Assembly: GCF_004331415.1 (NCBI RefSeq) | Contig: NZ_SJOP01000003.1 | Location: 186,001-250,000 of the forward strand | DNA length: 64,000 nucleotides | Source: Kosakonia quasisacchari | GTDB taxonomy: Bacteria > Pseudomonadota > Gammaproteobacteria > Enterobacterales > Enterobacteriaceae | Direction of reading: 5' to 3' | The notes under the pieces: generated by a model | Told to the model about the DNA's origin: nothing | Databases searched by the model: none | Seen by the model: only the letters and a program-made list of their open reading frames with translations | In this document: piece by piece, positions 30,850 to 40,860 of the stretch | Layout of the letters: every line of letters begins with the position of its first letter | Position numbering within the stretch: the first letter of the stretch is position 1 | Program-made: the position numbers and the translations under genes

Positions 30850-32469
30850 ATGCACTGGCAGACTCATACCGTTTTTAACCAACCGATCCCGTTAAAAAAC
30901 AGCAATCTTTTTCTCTCTGATCGTCCCCTGTGTGAGGCGGTAATGCGCGAAGGCGCGGCCTGGGACGCCGAGCTGCTCGCCAGCATTGGCCAACAATTGG
31001 GTGCGGCGGAATCGCTGGAGCTGGGAAGATTAGCCAACGCCAATCCTCCGGAGCTGCTGCGCTATGACACCACCGGCGAACGGCTGGATGATGTGCGTTT
31101 CCACCCTGCCTGGCACTTGTTGATGCAGGGGTTGTGCGCCAACCGGGTGCATAACCTGGCCTGGGAAGAGGAGGCGCGCGTCGGTTCTTTTGTCGCGCGT
31201 GCAGCCCGGTTTGTGCTGCACGCCCAGGTAGAATCCGGCACGCTGTGCCCCATCACCATGACCTTCGCCGCGACGCCACTGCTGCAACAGGCATTGCCGA
31301 AACCTTTTCATGAATGGTTAAAACCGCTGCTAAGCGATCGTTACGATCCTCATTTAGCGCCGGGCAATCAGAAACGCGGCCTGCTCATCGGTATGGGAAT
31401 GACTGAAAAACAGGGCGGAACGGATGTATTGAGCAACACCACCCGAGCGGAAAAAAGCGGTGATGAATATCGGCTGGTGGGGCACAAATGGTTCTTTTCC
31501 GTGCCGCAAAGCGATGCGCATTTGGTGCTGGCGCAGGCCAAAGGCGGACTCTCTTGCTTTTTTGTGCCGCGTTTTCTGCCTGACGGCCAACGTAACGGTG
31601 TGCGGCTTGAGCGCCTGAAAGAGAAACTCGGTAACCGCTCCAATGCCAGTAGCGAAGCGGAGTTTTGCGATGCCAGCGGCTGGTTGCTTGGCGAAGAGGG
31701 CGATGGCGTGCGGCAGATCCTCAAAATGGGCGGGCTGACGCGCTTTGATTGTGCGCTGGGGAGCCATGGGCTGATGCGCCGGGCTTTTTCCGTTGCGCTG
31801 TATCATGCGCACCGGCGACAGGCGTTTGGCAAAAATCTGGTCGATCAGCCGCTTATGCGTCATGTTCTGAGCCGGATGGCGCTGGAACTGGAGGGGCAAA
31901 CCGCCATGCTGTTTCGCCTTGCCCGCGCATGGGACAGCCGCCGCAATGAGCAAGAAGCGCTCTTTGCACGCCTGTTTACGCCAGTGGCAAAATTTGCAGT
32001 TTGTAAGGGCGGGATCCCGTTTGTCGGCGAAGCGATGGAAGTGCTTGGCGGTATCGGCTATTGCGAAGAGAGCGAATTACCGCGCCTGTACCGCGAGATG
32101 CCGGTCAATAGCATCTGGGAAGGCTCCGGCAACGTCATGTGCCTGGATGTGCTGCGCGTGCTGGGCAAACAACCGGGCATAGTGGATTTGCTCAGTAACG
32201 ATTTTGCGGCGGTGAAAGGGCAGGATCGCCATTTTGATCGCGCATGGCGGCAGCTACAACAGCGGCTACGCAGACCAGATGAAACGCAGGGAAGGGAGAT
32301 AACGCAGCTGCTCTGGCGGCTGGGAACAGGGGCGCAAATGCTGCGCCACGCGTCGCCGCCGATGGCGCAGGCGTGGTGCCAGATGATGCTGGATACCCGT
32401 GGCACGTCGCCGATTGGCGAGCAGGTACAAAACGACCTGCTGCTACGCGCCACGGGTGCGGCAAATTAA
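30850..32469 (+). CDS. aidB: AidB, acyl-CoA dehydrogenase-like alkylation-response protein
   Basis: Flavoprotein of the acyl-CoA dehydrogenase superfamily, induced in E. coli by alkylation damage through Ada and thought to bind DNA and protect promoters. The 539 aa (541 in E. coli) include [13 protein letters not shown] and the FAD-binding [17 protein letters not shown], the helical region with [30 protein letters not shown], and a basic C-terminal third that binds DNA in the E. coli protein. ATG 30850 is preceded by AAGGAGGG, though spacing is a little long. Its stop overlaps that of the chemoreceptor gene by four bases. Confidence 0.94.
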   Translation: MHWQTHTVFNQPIPLKNSNLFLSDRPLCEAVMREGAAWDAELLASIGQQLGAAESLELGRLANANPPELLRYDTTGERLDDVRFHPAWHLLMQGLCANRVHNLAWEEEARVGSFVARAARFVLHAQVESGTLCPITMTFAATPLLQQALPKPFHEWLKPLLSDRYDPHLAPGNQKRGLLIGMGMTEKQGGTDVLSNTTRAEKSGDEYRLVGHKWFFSVPQSDAHLVLAQAKGGLSCFFVPRFLPDGQRNGVRLERLKEKLGNRSNASSEAEFCDASGWLLGEEGDGVRQILKMGGLTRFDCALGSHGLMRRAFSVALYHAHRRQAFGKNLVDQPLMRHVLSRMALELEGQTAMLFRLARAWDSRRNEQEALFARLFTPVAKFAVCKGGIPFVGEAMEVLGGIGYCEESELPRLYREMPVNSIWEGSGNVMCLDVLRVLGKQPGIVDLLSNDFAAVKGQDRHFDRAWRQLQQRLRRPDETQGREITQLLWRLGTGAQMLRHASPPMAQAWCQMMLDTRGTSPIGEQVQNDLLLRATGAAN

Positions 32470-34400
32470 TCCATCTTCAGGCGGAACAGGCTTACCAGCT
32501 CACTCAGGTGTGCGCCTTTTTCCCGCAGCGTGCGGGCGGTTTCCTCACTTTGCGAAACGCGCCCGGCGTTGACATGCGTGGCATCGCCAATGTGCGTCAT
32601 CGCCAGGTTAACCTGGTTGATTCCCGCTGATTGTTCGCGGGAAGCATGGTTGATTTCATGCACCAACTGGTTGATCTGATCCATGTGGCTGATGATCGAT
32701 TGCATGGCAACGCGCGTGGCTTCTGACTGGGAATGTCCTTCGCCCACTTTTTTCAGCGTATCGCCAATCAGCGCTTCAATCTCTTTTACCGCGTTGGCAC
32801 TGCGCGCGGCCAGGGCACGAACTTCCTGAGCAACCACGGCAAACCCTTTGCCGTGTTCGCCCGCACGCGCAGCTTCCACCGCGGCGTTCAGCGCGAGGAT
32901 ATTGGTCTGGAAAGCGATGGATTCAATCACGTGGGTAATGTCGGCAATACGCTGCGATGCTGCGCGAATGTCTTCCATTGTCGCCACTGAGTGATCGACG
33001 GTTTTACCGCCTTTTTGCACCGCGTCGGTAGTTTCATTCACCAGGCTTTGCGTCTGTTCCATATTGGCGGCGTTTTGCTGCACGGTGGCGGCAAGCTGCT
33101 CCATGCTGGCAGAGGTTTCCTCCACGCTGCTGGCCTGCTTATTGATCTGCTCGCTGATCTCGCCGCTGTCAGCGGCCAACGCGTTGGTGCCGAGGTTAAT
33201 TTCGGCGGCGGATTCGCGCACCTGTAACACAATCTTGTGTAACCCATCGCCAATGCCGTTAATGGCCTCGATCAACTGACCCACTTCATCATGACGATCA
33301 ACCACCAGTGTGGCGCGCAGGTCGCCTGCCGAATACTGCTGAGCGAGTTCAATAACGTTACGCAGCGGGCGGCTGAGCCAGCGGCGAATGATAATGACAA
33401 ACAGCGCAGCGAACAGCAGGGAAACTACCACGCCAGCCAGCAGGAACTGGTTACGCATGGTGGTGACATCGCGCAGCAGCACCGCTTTGTCGACTTCACC
33501 AACGACTGTCCAGTTCCAGCCGGGCAACACGGTGTAAGACATCAGCAATTCACGGCCGTCTGCGCTCTGGCGCGCCAGCGTACCGCTGTTGTTTGTCAGC
33601 AGGGTTTGCAGATCTTTTTCATCCCACTGCGGGCGTTTGCCTTCCTCGGTATCGTGGAACAGATAGTTGCCGTAGTTCTTGCCTTCGTTGCGATCAAGCA
33701 CGAAGAAATGGCCGCTTTCACCCAGCTTTCGACCCAGAATTTTATTGCGCATCACCTCCCACGAACGGGTGATATCGACGCCAACAAACAGAATGGCAAT
33801 GGTGTTGCCGCTGGCGTCTTTTACCGGTTGGTATTGGGTGATGTAGCGTTTGCCAAACAGCATCGCCAGCCCGCGATAGACTTCACCTTTCATTACTGGC
33901 GCAAATGCCGGGCTGGCTTTATCCAGCTTAGTGCCGATGGCGCGATCGCCATTCTCTTTGCGCAGCGATGTGGCGACGCGCACAAAGTCGTCACCGCTGC
34001 GCACGAATAGCGTAGCGATAGCACCTGTACGGTTGAGGAAATCGTCCGGGATAGCATTGTTGTTATGCAGTTCGGTATCGCCGCCTTTGAAGAGCGGTAC
34101 ATCAATACCGTTAATCTCACGGCGCTGCTGGGGATCAACCGCGAGCGGCTGTGGCAGAAAACTGCTGAACAAGCGCGTGTAGCTCTCCACCTCATCACTG
34201 AGACTACTGTTGAACATTTCAACCATATCCACCACTCCGCTGGATTGGCTGTGCAAGTCTTCCATGGCCAGCGTTTCCAGCTGTTGGCTGGCTTTATTGC
34301 TCATCAGAAAAGTGAATAAAAGGAAAAGCGTTGCAACGCTTGCGCCAGTCAGAAGTGACAATTTTGCACCGAGACCGGCGCGACGAAAAAAGGCGCTCAT
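32466..34400 (-). CDS. Methyl-accepting chemotaxis protein with periplasmic Cache domain
   Basis: A 644-aa chemoreceptor. Membrane segment 1 lies at about 10-34 ([16 protein letters not shown]), then a long periplasmic sensor (about 35-300) of the Cache type with [11 protein letters not shown] and [15 protein letters not shown], membrane segment 2 at about 305-327, a HAMP domain (RRWLSRPL...), and the signalling hairpin [28 protein letters not shown]. It lacks the C-terminal NWETF tether for CheR/CheB, so adaptation would depend on other receptors. Its ligand is unknown. ATG 34400 is chosen: a GTG at 34442 lies inside the -10 of the sigma-28 promoter and so upstream of the transcript. No K-12 counterpart exists at this site. 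Confidence 0.88.
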   Translation of the reverse strand: MSAFFRRAGLGAKLSLLTGASVATLFLLFTFLMSNKASQQLETLAMEDLHSQSSGVVDMVEMFNSSLSDEVESYTRLFSSFLPQPLAVDPQQRREINGIDVPLFKGGDTELHNNNAIPDDFLNRTGAIATLFVRSGDDFVRVATSLRKENGDRAIGTKLDKASPAFAPVMKGEVYRGLAMLFGKRYITQYQPVKDASGNTIAILFVGVDITRSWEVMRNKILGRKLGESGHFFVLDRNEGKNYGNYLFHDTEEGKRPQWDEKDLQTLLTNNSGTLARQSADGRELLMSYTVLPGWNWTVVGEVDKAVLLRDVTTMRNQFLLAGVVVSLLFAALFVIIIRRWLSRPLRNVIELAQQYSAGDLRATLVVDRHDEVGQLIEAINGIGDGLHKIVLQVRESAAEINLGTNALAADSGEISEQINKQASSVEETSASMEQLAATVQQNAANMEQTQSLVNETTDAVQKGGKTVDHSVATMEDIRAASQRIADITHVIESIAFQTNILALNAAVEAARAGEHGKGFAVVAQEVRALAARSANAVKEIEALIGDTLKKVGEGHSQSEATRVAMQSIISHMDQINQLVHEINHASREQSAGINQVNLAMTHIGDATHVNAGRVSQSEETARTLREKGAHLSELVSLFRLKMD

Positions 34401-34432
34401 AATTTGTCCGTTGTTCTGTGTATGAGGCTCCT

Positions 34433-34459
34433 TCAACGGCACAATTACGATAACATTTA
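34433..34459 (-). promoter_or_regulatory. Sigma-28 (FliA) promoter of the Cache chemoreceptor
   Basis: On the minus strand TAAA (34459-34456), 15 bases, then GCCGTTGA (34440-34433) fits the flagellar sigma-28 consensus TAAA-N15-GCCGATAA with two mismatches, both in the outer part of the -10. Transcription would begin about 25 bases upstream of the chosen ATG. Confidence 0.65.
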
Positions 34460-34465
34460 GTTTGT

Positions 34466-34488
34466 CAATGTAACAAAATGTTACATTG
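34466..34488. promoter_or_regulatory. Perfect 10-bp inverted repeat upstream of the chemoreceptor promoter
   Basis: CAATGTAACA, AAA, TGTTACATTG is a perfect palindrome with a 3-base centre. It lies just upstream of the sigma-28 -35 element and about 65 bases upstream of the start codon. It has the size of a dimeric regulator operator. It resembles a TyrR box loosely, but the spacing is one base short, so I name no regulator. Confidence 0.5.
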
Positions 34489-34531
34489 GTGTATCCTTAC
34501 GATAACATAATCTTAATGATTGTAGGGGCAT

Positions 34532-34562
34532 AAAAAAGCCACCCAATTTAGGTGGCTTTTTC
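34532..34562. terminator. Intrinsic terminator after yjfN, active-looking in both directions
   Basis: AAGCCACC and GGTGGCTT form an 8-bp stem with a seven-base loop. A six-A run precedes it and a T-run follows, so both strands have a T-tract. It ends the bsmA-yjfN transcript before it runs into the chemoreceptor promoter region. Confidence 0.85.
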
Positions 34563-34569
34563 CAGCGGC

Positions 34570-34845
34570 TCAGGCGTACAAAATGGCCTGCACTCGCCAG
34601 TTGTCAACTTGTTGATCTTCCTGCATTCGCACAATGCGATACCAGGAGGCTCCCTGTTCATCTGCTTTTAACGCGATAACCCGCTCCACGTCCTGTAGGC
34701 TCCCTGAGACATTATTGACGGAGATAAGACCGATTTCGTTTAATCCCGTCACGCAGTCAGCGCTGGCGAACTCTGCAGGCTGCGCTGTTGTATTTAGCAA
34801 ACCGGTAGAAAGCAACAGTGAGTTTAAGGCAAGAGATCGTTTCAT
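34570..34845 (-). CDS. yjfN: YjfN, small exported DUF1471 (YhcN-like) protein
   Basis: A 91-aa protein equal in length to E. coli YjfN. A signal-like N-terminus (LALNSLLLSTGLLNTTAQ) is followed by the DUF1471 core with LNEIGLISVNNVSGSLQDVERVIALKADEQGASWYRI and a final WRVQAILYA. DUF1471 proteins are small periplasmic proteins linked to stress, biofilm and adhesion; in E. coli YjfN is reported to influence DegP protease activity. ATG 34845 follows GGAGC; an ATG four codons earlier is less well placed. It lies 135 bases downstream of bsmA on the same strand. Confidence 0.88.
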   Translation of the reverse strand: MKRSLALNSLLLSTGLLNTTAQPAEFASADCVTGLNEIGLISVNNVSGSLQDVERVIALKADEQGASWYRIVRMQEDQQVDNWRVQAILYA

Positions 34846-34980
34846 AGTCAGCTCCATTTTACGTTACCCCGATTGTTTGCAGGGCTTCCTTTCGCGCAAC
34901 GGATTCGAAAAATCCTATTGTGCACAGGAGAACATCAATGGACGCAAAGCAATGTAAATGTCCTGAAAATCAACGCCTCG

Positions 34981-35283
34981 CTACTGTCTGTACAGCAGGG
35001 CGCGTCCGAACCAACGACCGGGAATTATGGTGTCATCCATCATGATGATGACGTAATAATTGGCGCCGGCGGCCACGGCTTTGGCTTTGATTGCGTCTTC
35101 CACGTCCATGGGAGAACCCAGTACCGTTACGCTAACGGCACCAATCTCGCGAAGATCCTGCGTTTGATTACGGCGGATTTCCTGCGGATGGTCGCTAACC
35201 GGCGGTGCAGATTGCGGCTTACCTTCCAGCACTGCGCAGCCGCTTAATAACAAGGCGAACAGTAAGCACGGTAAAGCACGCAT
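34981..35283 (-). CDS. bsmA: BsmA (YjfO), DUF1471 lipoprotein
   Basis: A 100-aa predicted lipoprotein: MRALPCLLFALLLSGC is a signal peptide ending in an LSGC lipobox, so the mature chain starts at Cys16. The DUF1471 core follows with IRRNQTQDLREIGAVSVTVLGSPMDVEDAIKAKA and ends in ALLYRQ. In E. coli BsmA is linked to biofilm stress resistance and peroxide tolerance. The ATG at 35283 makes the most economical lipoprotein signal; an ATG nine codons upstream (35310) is possible. It lies upstream of the related yjfN. Confidence 0.85.
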   Translation of the reverse strand: MRALPCLLFALLLSGCAVLEGKPQSAPPVSDHPQEIRRNQTQDLREIGAVSVTVLGSPMDVEDAIKAKAVAAGANYYVIIMMDDTIIPGRWFGRALLYRQ

Positions 35284-35497
35284 GGTTTTCTCATCTCTCC
35301 TGATTGCCATAGTGTAGTTCCTGGTGAATTTCCGTTTGGGGGAATGTTCCCGAAATGTTATCCCGAGCACTAATTTCGAATGAAAGTGTTTTGAAAGCGT
35401 AATCTATCTCTCACCGTCGTCAGATGCTCATGCGAAATCGGACTTGCGCCACCTTGTCGCCAGTGGCATACCAGCACTATAGATCAAGGAGGGAGTG

Positions 35498-36247
35498 ATG
35501 ATTGAACTTCAGGTTGAACAATTTGCAGGTGTCGAAACGCTGCATGCCTTCCCGGCGGGAAAACGCGCCAAACCGCTGCCTTGTGTCGTGTTTTATCACG
35601 GCTTCACCTCGTCAAAGCTGGTCTACAGCTACTTTGCCGTGGCGCTGGCGCAAGCCGGTTTTCGCGTGGTTATGCCAGACGCACCGGATCATGGCGCGCG
35701 CTTTAGCGGCGATGTGGAACGGCGTTTACACCAGTTCTGGCAAATTTTGCAGGGCAATATTGAAGAATTCACCGTGCTGCGCGACGCGCTGGAGCACCTT
35801 GAATTAATTGATAATCAGCGGCTGGCGGTCGGCGGCGCGTCGATGGGCGCAATGACTGCGCTGGGCATTATGACCCAGCATCCGGAAGTGCGCTGCGTCG
35901 CAAGCCTGATGGGGTCCGGCTATTTCACCTCGCTTGCGCGCACGCTTTTCCCGCCGTTGGCCGTGACGACGCCGGAACAGCAGCGTGAATTCGACACGAT
36001 AATTGCTCCGCTCTCACGTTGGGATGCCAGTACGCAACTGGCGCACATTGCCGATCGCCCGCTGCTGCTGTGGCACGGCGAGCAGGATGATGTGGTGCCA
36101 GCGGCGGAATCGTTCCGTTTACAGCAAGCTTTGCAAGAAGAGGGGCTGGACGCGCATCTCACTTATCAGTGGGAAGCCGGGGTAACGCATCGTATTACCC
36201 CGCAAGCCTTGAGTGCGACAACGGACTTTTTTAGTCGTTACCTTTAA
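35498..36247 (+). CDS. yjfP: Esterase YjfP (alpha/beta hydrolase)
   Basis: A 249-aa cytoplasmic alpha/beta hydrolase equal in length to E. coli YjfP, which cleaves short acyl esters. YHGFTSSKL forms the oxyanion region, the nucleophile is in GGASMGAM (GxSxG), the acid is in WHGEQDDVVP and the His in VTHRITP. ATG 35498 is spaced well from AAGGAGGG; a GTG one codon earlier would sit too close to it. In E. coli this gene adjoins the ula regulon; here an MFS gene follows convergently with a four-base stop overlap. Confidence 0.93.
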   Translation: MIELQVEQFAGVETLHAFPAGKRAKPLPCVVFYHGFTSSKLVYSYFAVALAQAGFRVVMPDAPDHGARFSGDVERRLHQFWQILQGNIEEFTVLRDALEHLELIDNQRLAVGGASMGAMTALGIMTQHPEVRCVASLMGSGYFTSLARTLFPPLAVTTPEQQREFDTIIAPLSRWDASTQLAHIADRPLLLWHGEQDDVVPAAESFRLQQALQEEGLDAHLTYQWEAGVTHRITPQALSATTDFFSRYL

Positions 36248-37425
36248 GCCGTTCGGCGAAGGCGGATAATCACCAGCGCAAGAATGCAGATGATGGCACC
36301 CGCCCAGAAGGTTGACGCCGCGCCGTGGCTTTCCCACAAAATCCCGGCGCCGAGGCTCGCCAGCAGCAGCGCAACGCCGCTAATCAGATTGAACATGCCG
36401 AATGCTGTGCCGCGCAGTTCTGCCGGTGCGGTATCGGCAACCATGGTCGCGAGTAAGCCTTGCGTCATGCCCATATGCACGCCCCACAAGGCGACACCGA
36501 GCAGCAGCGTACTCCAGTGCTGGCTTAGCGCCAGCGCTATATCTGCGAAGATCAGCACCACCAGGCCTAACTGTAATAACCGGCTATGGCTGATACGGTC
36601 CGACAATTTGCCAAACGGATACGCGGTGACCGAGTAGACCAGGTTCATGGCAACCATCACCAGCGGAATGGTGGCCAGTGGGATTTCCATCTGCTGGGCG
36701 CGCAGCACCAAAAATGCTTCGCTAAAGCGGGCAAGGGTGAAGATAAAGCCGAGCGCCACCACCCACCAATATGCACGGCTTAGCTGTTTGAGATTTTCAC
36801 GGCGAATGGGATTGGTGCGCTTTTGGGTGATGGGTGTTTTCGGCTCGTGCAGGCCAAAGAACAGCAACGCGACCGCCAGAACACCGGGGATCACCGCGAT
36901 CCAGAACACGGCCTGGAAGTTGTCATTCCATAGCAGCATCAATGCGACCGCCAGCAATGGCCCGAGGAATGCACCAATGGTGTCCAGCGACTGACGTAGC
37001 CCAAACGCCGCACCGCGGATTTCAGCCGGGGTGACATCGGCAACCAGCGCATCGCGCGGCGCGCCGCGAATGCCTTTGCCAAGCCGGTCCATCATGCGAG
37101 CGCCAAACACCAGGCCGGACGTCGAGGCCAGCGCAAACAGCGGCTTGCTTAATGCGCCCATACCATAACCCAGCAGCGCCAGCCCTTTACGTTTGCCGAT
37201 ATAGTCGCTGAGCATGCCGGAAAAGACTTTCACCATCAGCGCGGTGGCTTCCGCTAGCCCTTCAATCAGGCCAATAATCACGACGCTTGCGCCGAGCGTC
37301 GTGGCCATAAACAGCGGCAGCAAGCTGTGGATCATCTCCGATGAAATATCCATCAACATACTGACGCCGCCTAATACCCAGACCCCCGCAGGTATGCGAC
37401 CTAACGTTGAAAACCGCTTGAGCAT
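36244..37425 (-). CDS. MFS transporter of unknown substrate
   Basis: A 393-aa major facilitator with about 12 membrane segments and conserved loop motifs (SDYIGKRKG, DRLGKGIRGAPRDAL, GKLSDRISHSR). The DRLGKGIRGAPRDALVAD segment marks a distinct MFS group whose substrates are mostly unknown. It stands between yjfP and yjfY, where E. coli carries the ula (ascorbate) genes, so it is a replacement or a remnant of a different arrangement. It probably has its own promoter in the 156 bases before yjfY's end; no operator was recognised. Confidence 0.83.
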   Translation of the reverse strand: MLKRFSTLGRIPAGVWVLGGVSMLMDISSEMIHSLLPLFMATTLGASVVIIGLIEGLAEATALMVKVFSGMLSDYIGKRKGLALLGYGMGALSKPLFALASTSGLVFGARMMDRLGKGIRGAPRDALVADVTPAEIRGAAFGLRQSLDTIGAFLGPLLAVALMLLWNDNFQAVFWIAVIPGVLAVALLFFGLHEPKTPITQKRTNPIRRENLKQLSRAYWWVVALGFIFTLARFSEAFLVLRAQQMEIPLATIPLVMVAMNLVYSVTAYPFGKLSDRISHSRLLQLGLVVLIFADIALALSQHWSTLLLGVALWGVHMGMTQGLLATMVADTAPAELRGTAFGMFNLISGVALLLASLGAGILWESHGAASTFWAGAIICILALVIIRLRRTA

Positions 37426-37581
37426 GACTTTCCTCGCAACTTTCCATCACCGCAGCCAGAGCGCTATTAAACCTGCCGGAAAGGAGTTTGATAAGGGGAA
37501 TAAGAAAAGAATTCTCACGTCGGAGTGCGGCCCCAATGTGGGGCCGCAAATGCAAGAGGGACTGGCCTGTAAAACGTGTAA

Positions 37582-37854
37582 TTAGCGGTAGATAAACGCG
37601 CTGGCGTGCAGGTTGCCGTTGCTCCCCGGCTCATGAGTGAGTTCTGCACGGTAATATTTTGCGCTGCGCGCGTCGGCCTCGTCATTGAGCGCCTCGTCCG
37701 CTTCATGCTCGGTGGCGAAGTTATGATTGATATAGATAACGCCTAAGCTATGCACATCGTCCATGTTGCGGGCTTGCTGGTTGTTGAGTTTAATTGCCGC
37801 TGCGGCATTGGCGCTAAGCAGCAAGGTTGTTAATAATATTGCGATGTATTTCAT
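37582..37854 (-). CDS. yjfY: YjfY, small exported DUF1471 protein
   Basis: A 90-aa protein matching E. coli YjfY. The signal peptide (MKYIAILLTTLLLSANAAAA) is followed by the DUF1471 core with NNQQARNMDDVHSLGVIYINHN and a final HASAFIYR. Function unknown; relatives are stress-induced periplasmic proteins. It is the third DUF1471 protein within 3.3 kb. ATG follows CGGAGC. Confidence 0.9.
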   Translation of the reverse strand: MKYIAILLTTLLLSANAAAAIKLNNQQARNMDDVHSLGVIYINHNFATEHEADEALNDEADARSAKYYRAELTHEPGSNGNLHASAFIYR

Positions 37855-38069
37855 GATGTTATGCTCCGATAATGCGTCATTTTTTAATTTCTCAACATCT
37901 CTCCTCCTTATATTTGAGGCCTGTTTAAAGTTTACGCGTTAGCCCGAGAAGGTATCGCGACCATTTCTGATGCAGTCATTCAAAAAAATGCCGTAATGCG
38001 TTGTGATTAATTTTAATTCGCCTTACTCACTTATCTTTGCGCTTAGTGCGAATTATTTGCGTAATAGCC

Positions 38070-38098
38070 TTGAGTTTGTTTGGGTAGACCAGTATTAT
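38070..38098 (+). promoter_or_regulatory. Sigma-70 promoter of the rpsF operon
   Basis: TTGAGT (38070-38075), a 17-base spacer and TATTAT (38093-38098), followed by a GC-rich discriminator (GGCGCG). This fits a strong, growth-regulated ribosomal protein promoter about 100 bases upstream of rpsF. Confidence 0.75.
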
Positions 38099-38138
38099 GG
38101 CGCGTCAATTTTTCAGCCGACCTTTAATCACGTTCCTT

Positions 38139-38173
38139 GCCTCCCCGGGATTCGGCTGACCCAGACAGGAGGC
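38139..38173 (+). ncRNA. Probable S6:S18 ribosomal-protein leader hairpin
   Basis: In the rpsF 5' untranslated region GCCTCC (38139-38144) pairs with GGAGGC (38168-38173); the enclosed part has CCG and GGG runs that can pair further, leaving unpaired CCG-type bases. Leaders of this kind bind the S6:S18 complex to autoregulate the operon in many bacteria. The stem and position are seen; regulation is inferred. Confidence 0.55.
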
Positions 38174-38180
38174 TGAATAA

Positions 38181-38594
<414 letters not shown>

Positions 38595-38600
38595 TTACTG

Positions 38601-39147
<547 letters not shown>

Positions 39148-39174
39148 TTGGCCGCTGTCTATTAACGACTTTAA

Positions 39175-39636
<462 letters not shown>

Positions 39637-39654
39637 TTCGTTACTCACAGCGAT

Positions 39655-39778
39655 GTCCCTAAGTAGTTCGGGCTTGCAGGAAGGCGGCAAGTGAGTGAAT
39701 CCCAGGCGCTTAGATAACTAAGTGACTGGGATGAGCGAATGCAGCCAACGCATCTGTAACTCGAAATACGACGGGAAA
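39655..39778. repeat. ERIC (enterobacterial repetitive intergenic consensus) element
   Basis: About 124 bases match the ERIC/IRU family. Landmarks in order are TGCAGGAAGGCGGCAAGTGA, GTGAATCCCAGGCGCTTA, AAGTGACTGGGATGAGCG, GCAGCCAACGCA and a final ATACGACGGG. The element is a large imperfect inverted repeat. It lies between the rplI stop and the operon terminator, so it is transcribed with the ribosomal protein operon. I saw no second copy in the window. Confidence 0.9.
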
Positions 39779-39780
39779 TG

Positions 39781-39813
39781 AAACGCCGGCTTTGTGCCGG
39801 CGTTTTGCTTTTT
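39781..39813 (+). terminator. Intrinsic terminator of the rpsF-rplI operon
   Basis: AAACGCCGGC, loop TTTGT and GCCGGCGTTT make a 10-bp stem followed by TGCTTTTT. It lies directly after the ERIC element. Confidence 0.88.
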
Positions 39814-39910
39814 AGCACTACCAGAAATGGTCATTGTTCCTTGCAGGGTGGATATTTCTTAGGCATCCTCAGATAATAATTGAAACGCAATTTTATCTTT
39901 GAGATTTGTC

Positions 39911-40840
39911 ATGGAAACCGCTTTGCCCACACCCGTTTTTGCCCGCCGAAATGTGGCTTACGCCTGCGCCACGCTCTGTTGTCTGCTCTGGGGTAGCTCC
40001 TACCCGGCCATTAAAAACGGCTACGAACTCTTTCACATTGCCACCGACGACATCCCCTCAAAAGTGGTATTTGCCGGTTATCGTTTCCTGTTCGCAGGCG
40101 TGTTGTTGCTGCTGTTCGCGTTGGCACAGCGCAAACCGATCGGCAGACTATCGGCTATGCAGTTTGGGCAACTGACGGTGCTCGGGTTAACGCAAACGAC
40201 CCTGCAATACACCTTCTTCTATATCGGTCTTGCTTATACCACTGGCGTAAACGGGTCGATCATGAATGCGACCGGCACCTTCTTTAGCGTGCTGTTGGCG
40301 CATTTCATCTATCAAAACGACAAGCTCAGCTACAACAAAAGCCTCGGCTGCATTTTGGGCTTTGCCGGCGTCATGCTGGTGAACTTCCACAGCGGTATGC
40401 GTGATTTTGTTTTTGTCTGGAACGGCGACGGTTTCATTGTGCTGGCGGCGTTTATCCTCTCTGCCGCCACGCTGTATGGCAAACGTATTTCCCAGACGGT
40501 CGATCCCACGGTGATGACCGGTTGGCAGCTGGCTATCGGCGGCGTTGCTCTGCTGGTTGGCGGCTATCTATCGGGCGGAACGCTGGAAGTGCATAGCCTC
40601 AGCGCAGTGGCGATCCTCGGCTATCTTACGCTGCTGTCGTCGGTGGCGTTCGCCCTGTGGAGCATGCTGTTGAAAGTGAATCGCGTGAGTATGATTGCGC
40701 CGTTCAATTTCGTGATACCCGTTGCCGGTACGGTGCTCTCCGCTATTTTCCTTGGGGAGAACATCCTCGATATCAAATACGCGGTCGCACTGGTGCTGGT
40801 CTGCTCAGGGATCTGGTGGGTTAACAAACGAGCCGGGTAA
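39911..40840 (+). CDS. EamA/DMT-superfamily transporter
   Basis: A 309-aa inner-membrane protein with about ten membrane segments in two EamA repeats (about 15-150 and 165-300). Family signatures are CCLLWGSSYPAIKNGYE in helix 1 and YIGLAYTTGVNGSIMNATGTFF, then SSVAFALWSMLLKVNRVSMIAPFNFVIPVAG in the second repeat. DMT carriers often export amino acids or metabolites; no substrate can be assigned. ATG 39911 was chosen over an upstream TTG. It lies between the rpsF operon and ytfB, where I recall no such gene in K-12. Confidence 0.82.
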   Translation: METALPTPVFARRNVAYACATLCCLLWGSSYPAIKNGYELFHIATDDIPSKVVFAGYRFLFAGVLLLLFALAQRKPIGRLSAMQFGQLTVLGLTQTTLQYTFFYIGLAYTTGVNGSIMNATGTFFSVLLAHFIYQNDKLSYNKSLGCILGFAGVMLVNFHSGMRDFVFVWNGDGFIVLAAFILSAATLYGKRISQTVDPTVMTGWQLAIGGVALLVGGYLSGGTLEVHSLSAVAILGYLTLLSSVAFALWSMLLKVNRVSMIAPFNFVIPVAGTVLSAIFLGENILDIKYAVALVLVCSGIWWVNKRAG

Positions 40841-40860
40841 CGTGTACCCGGCACAGTGCA

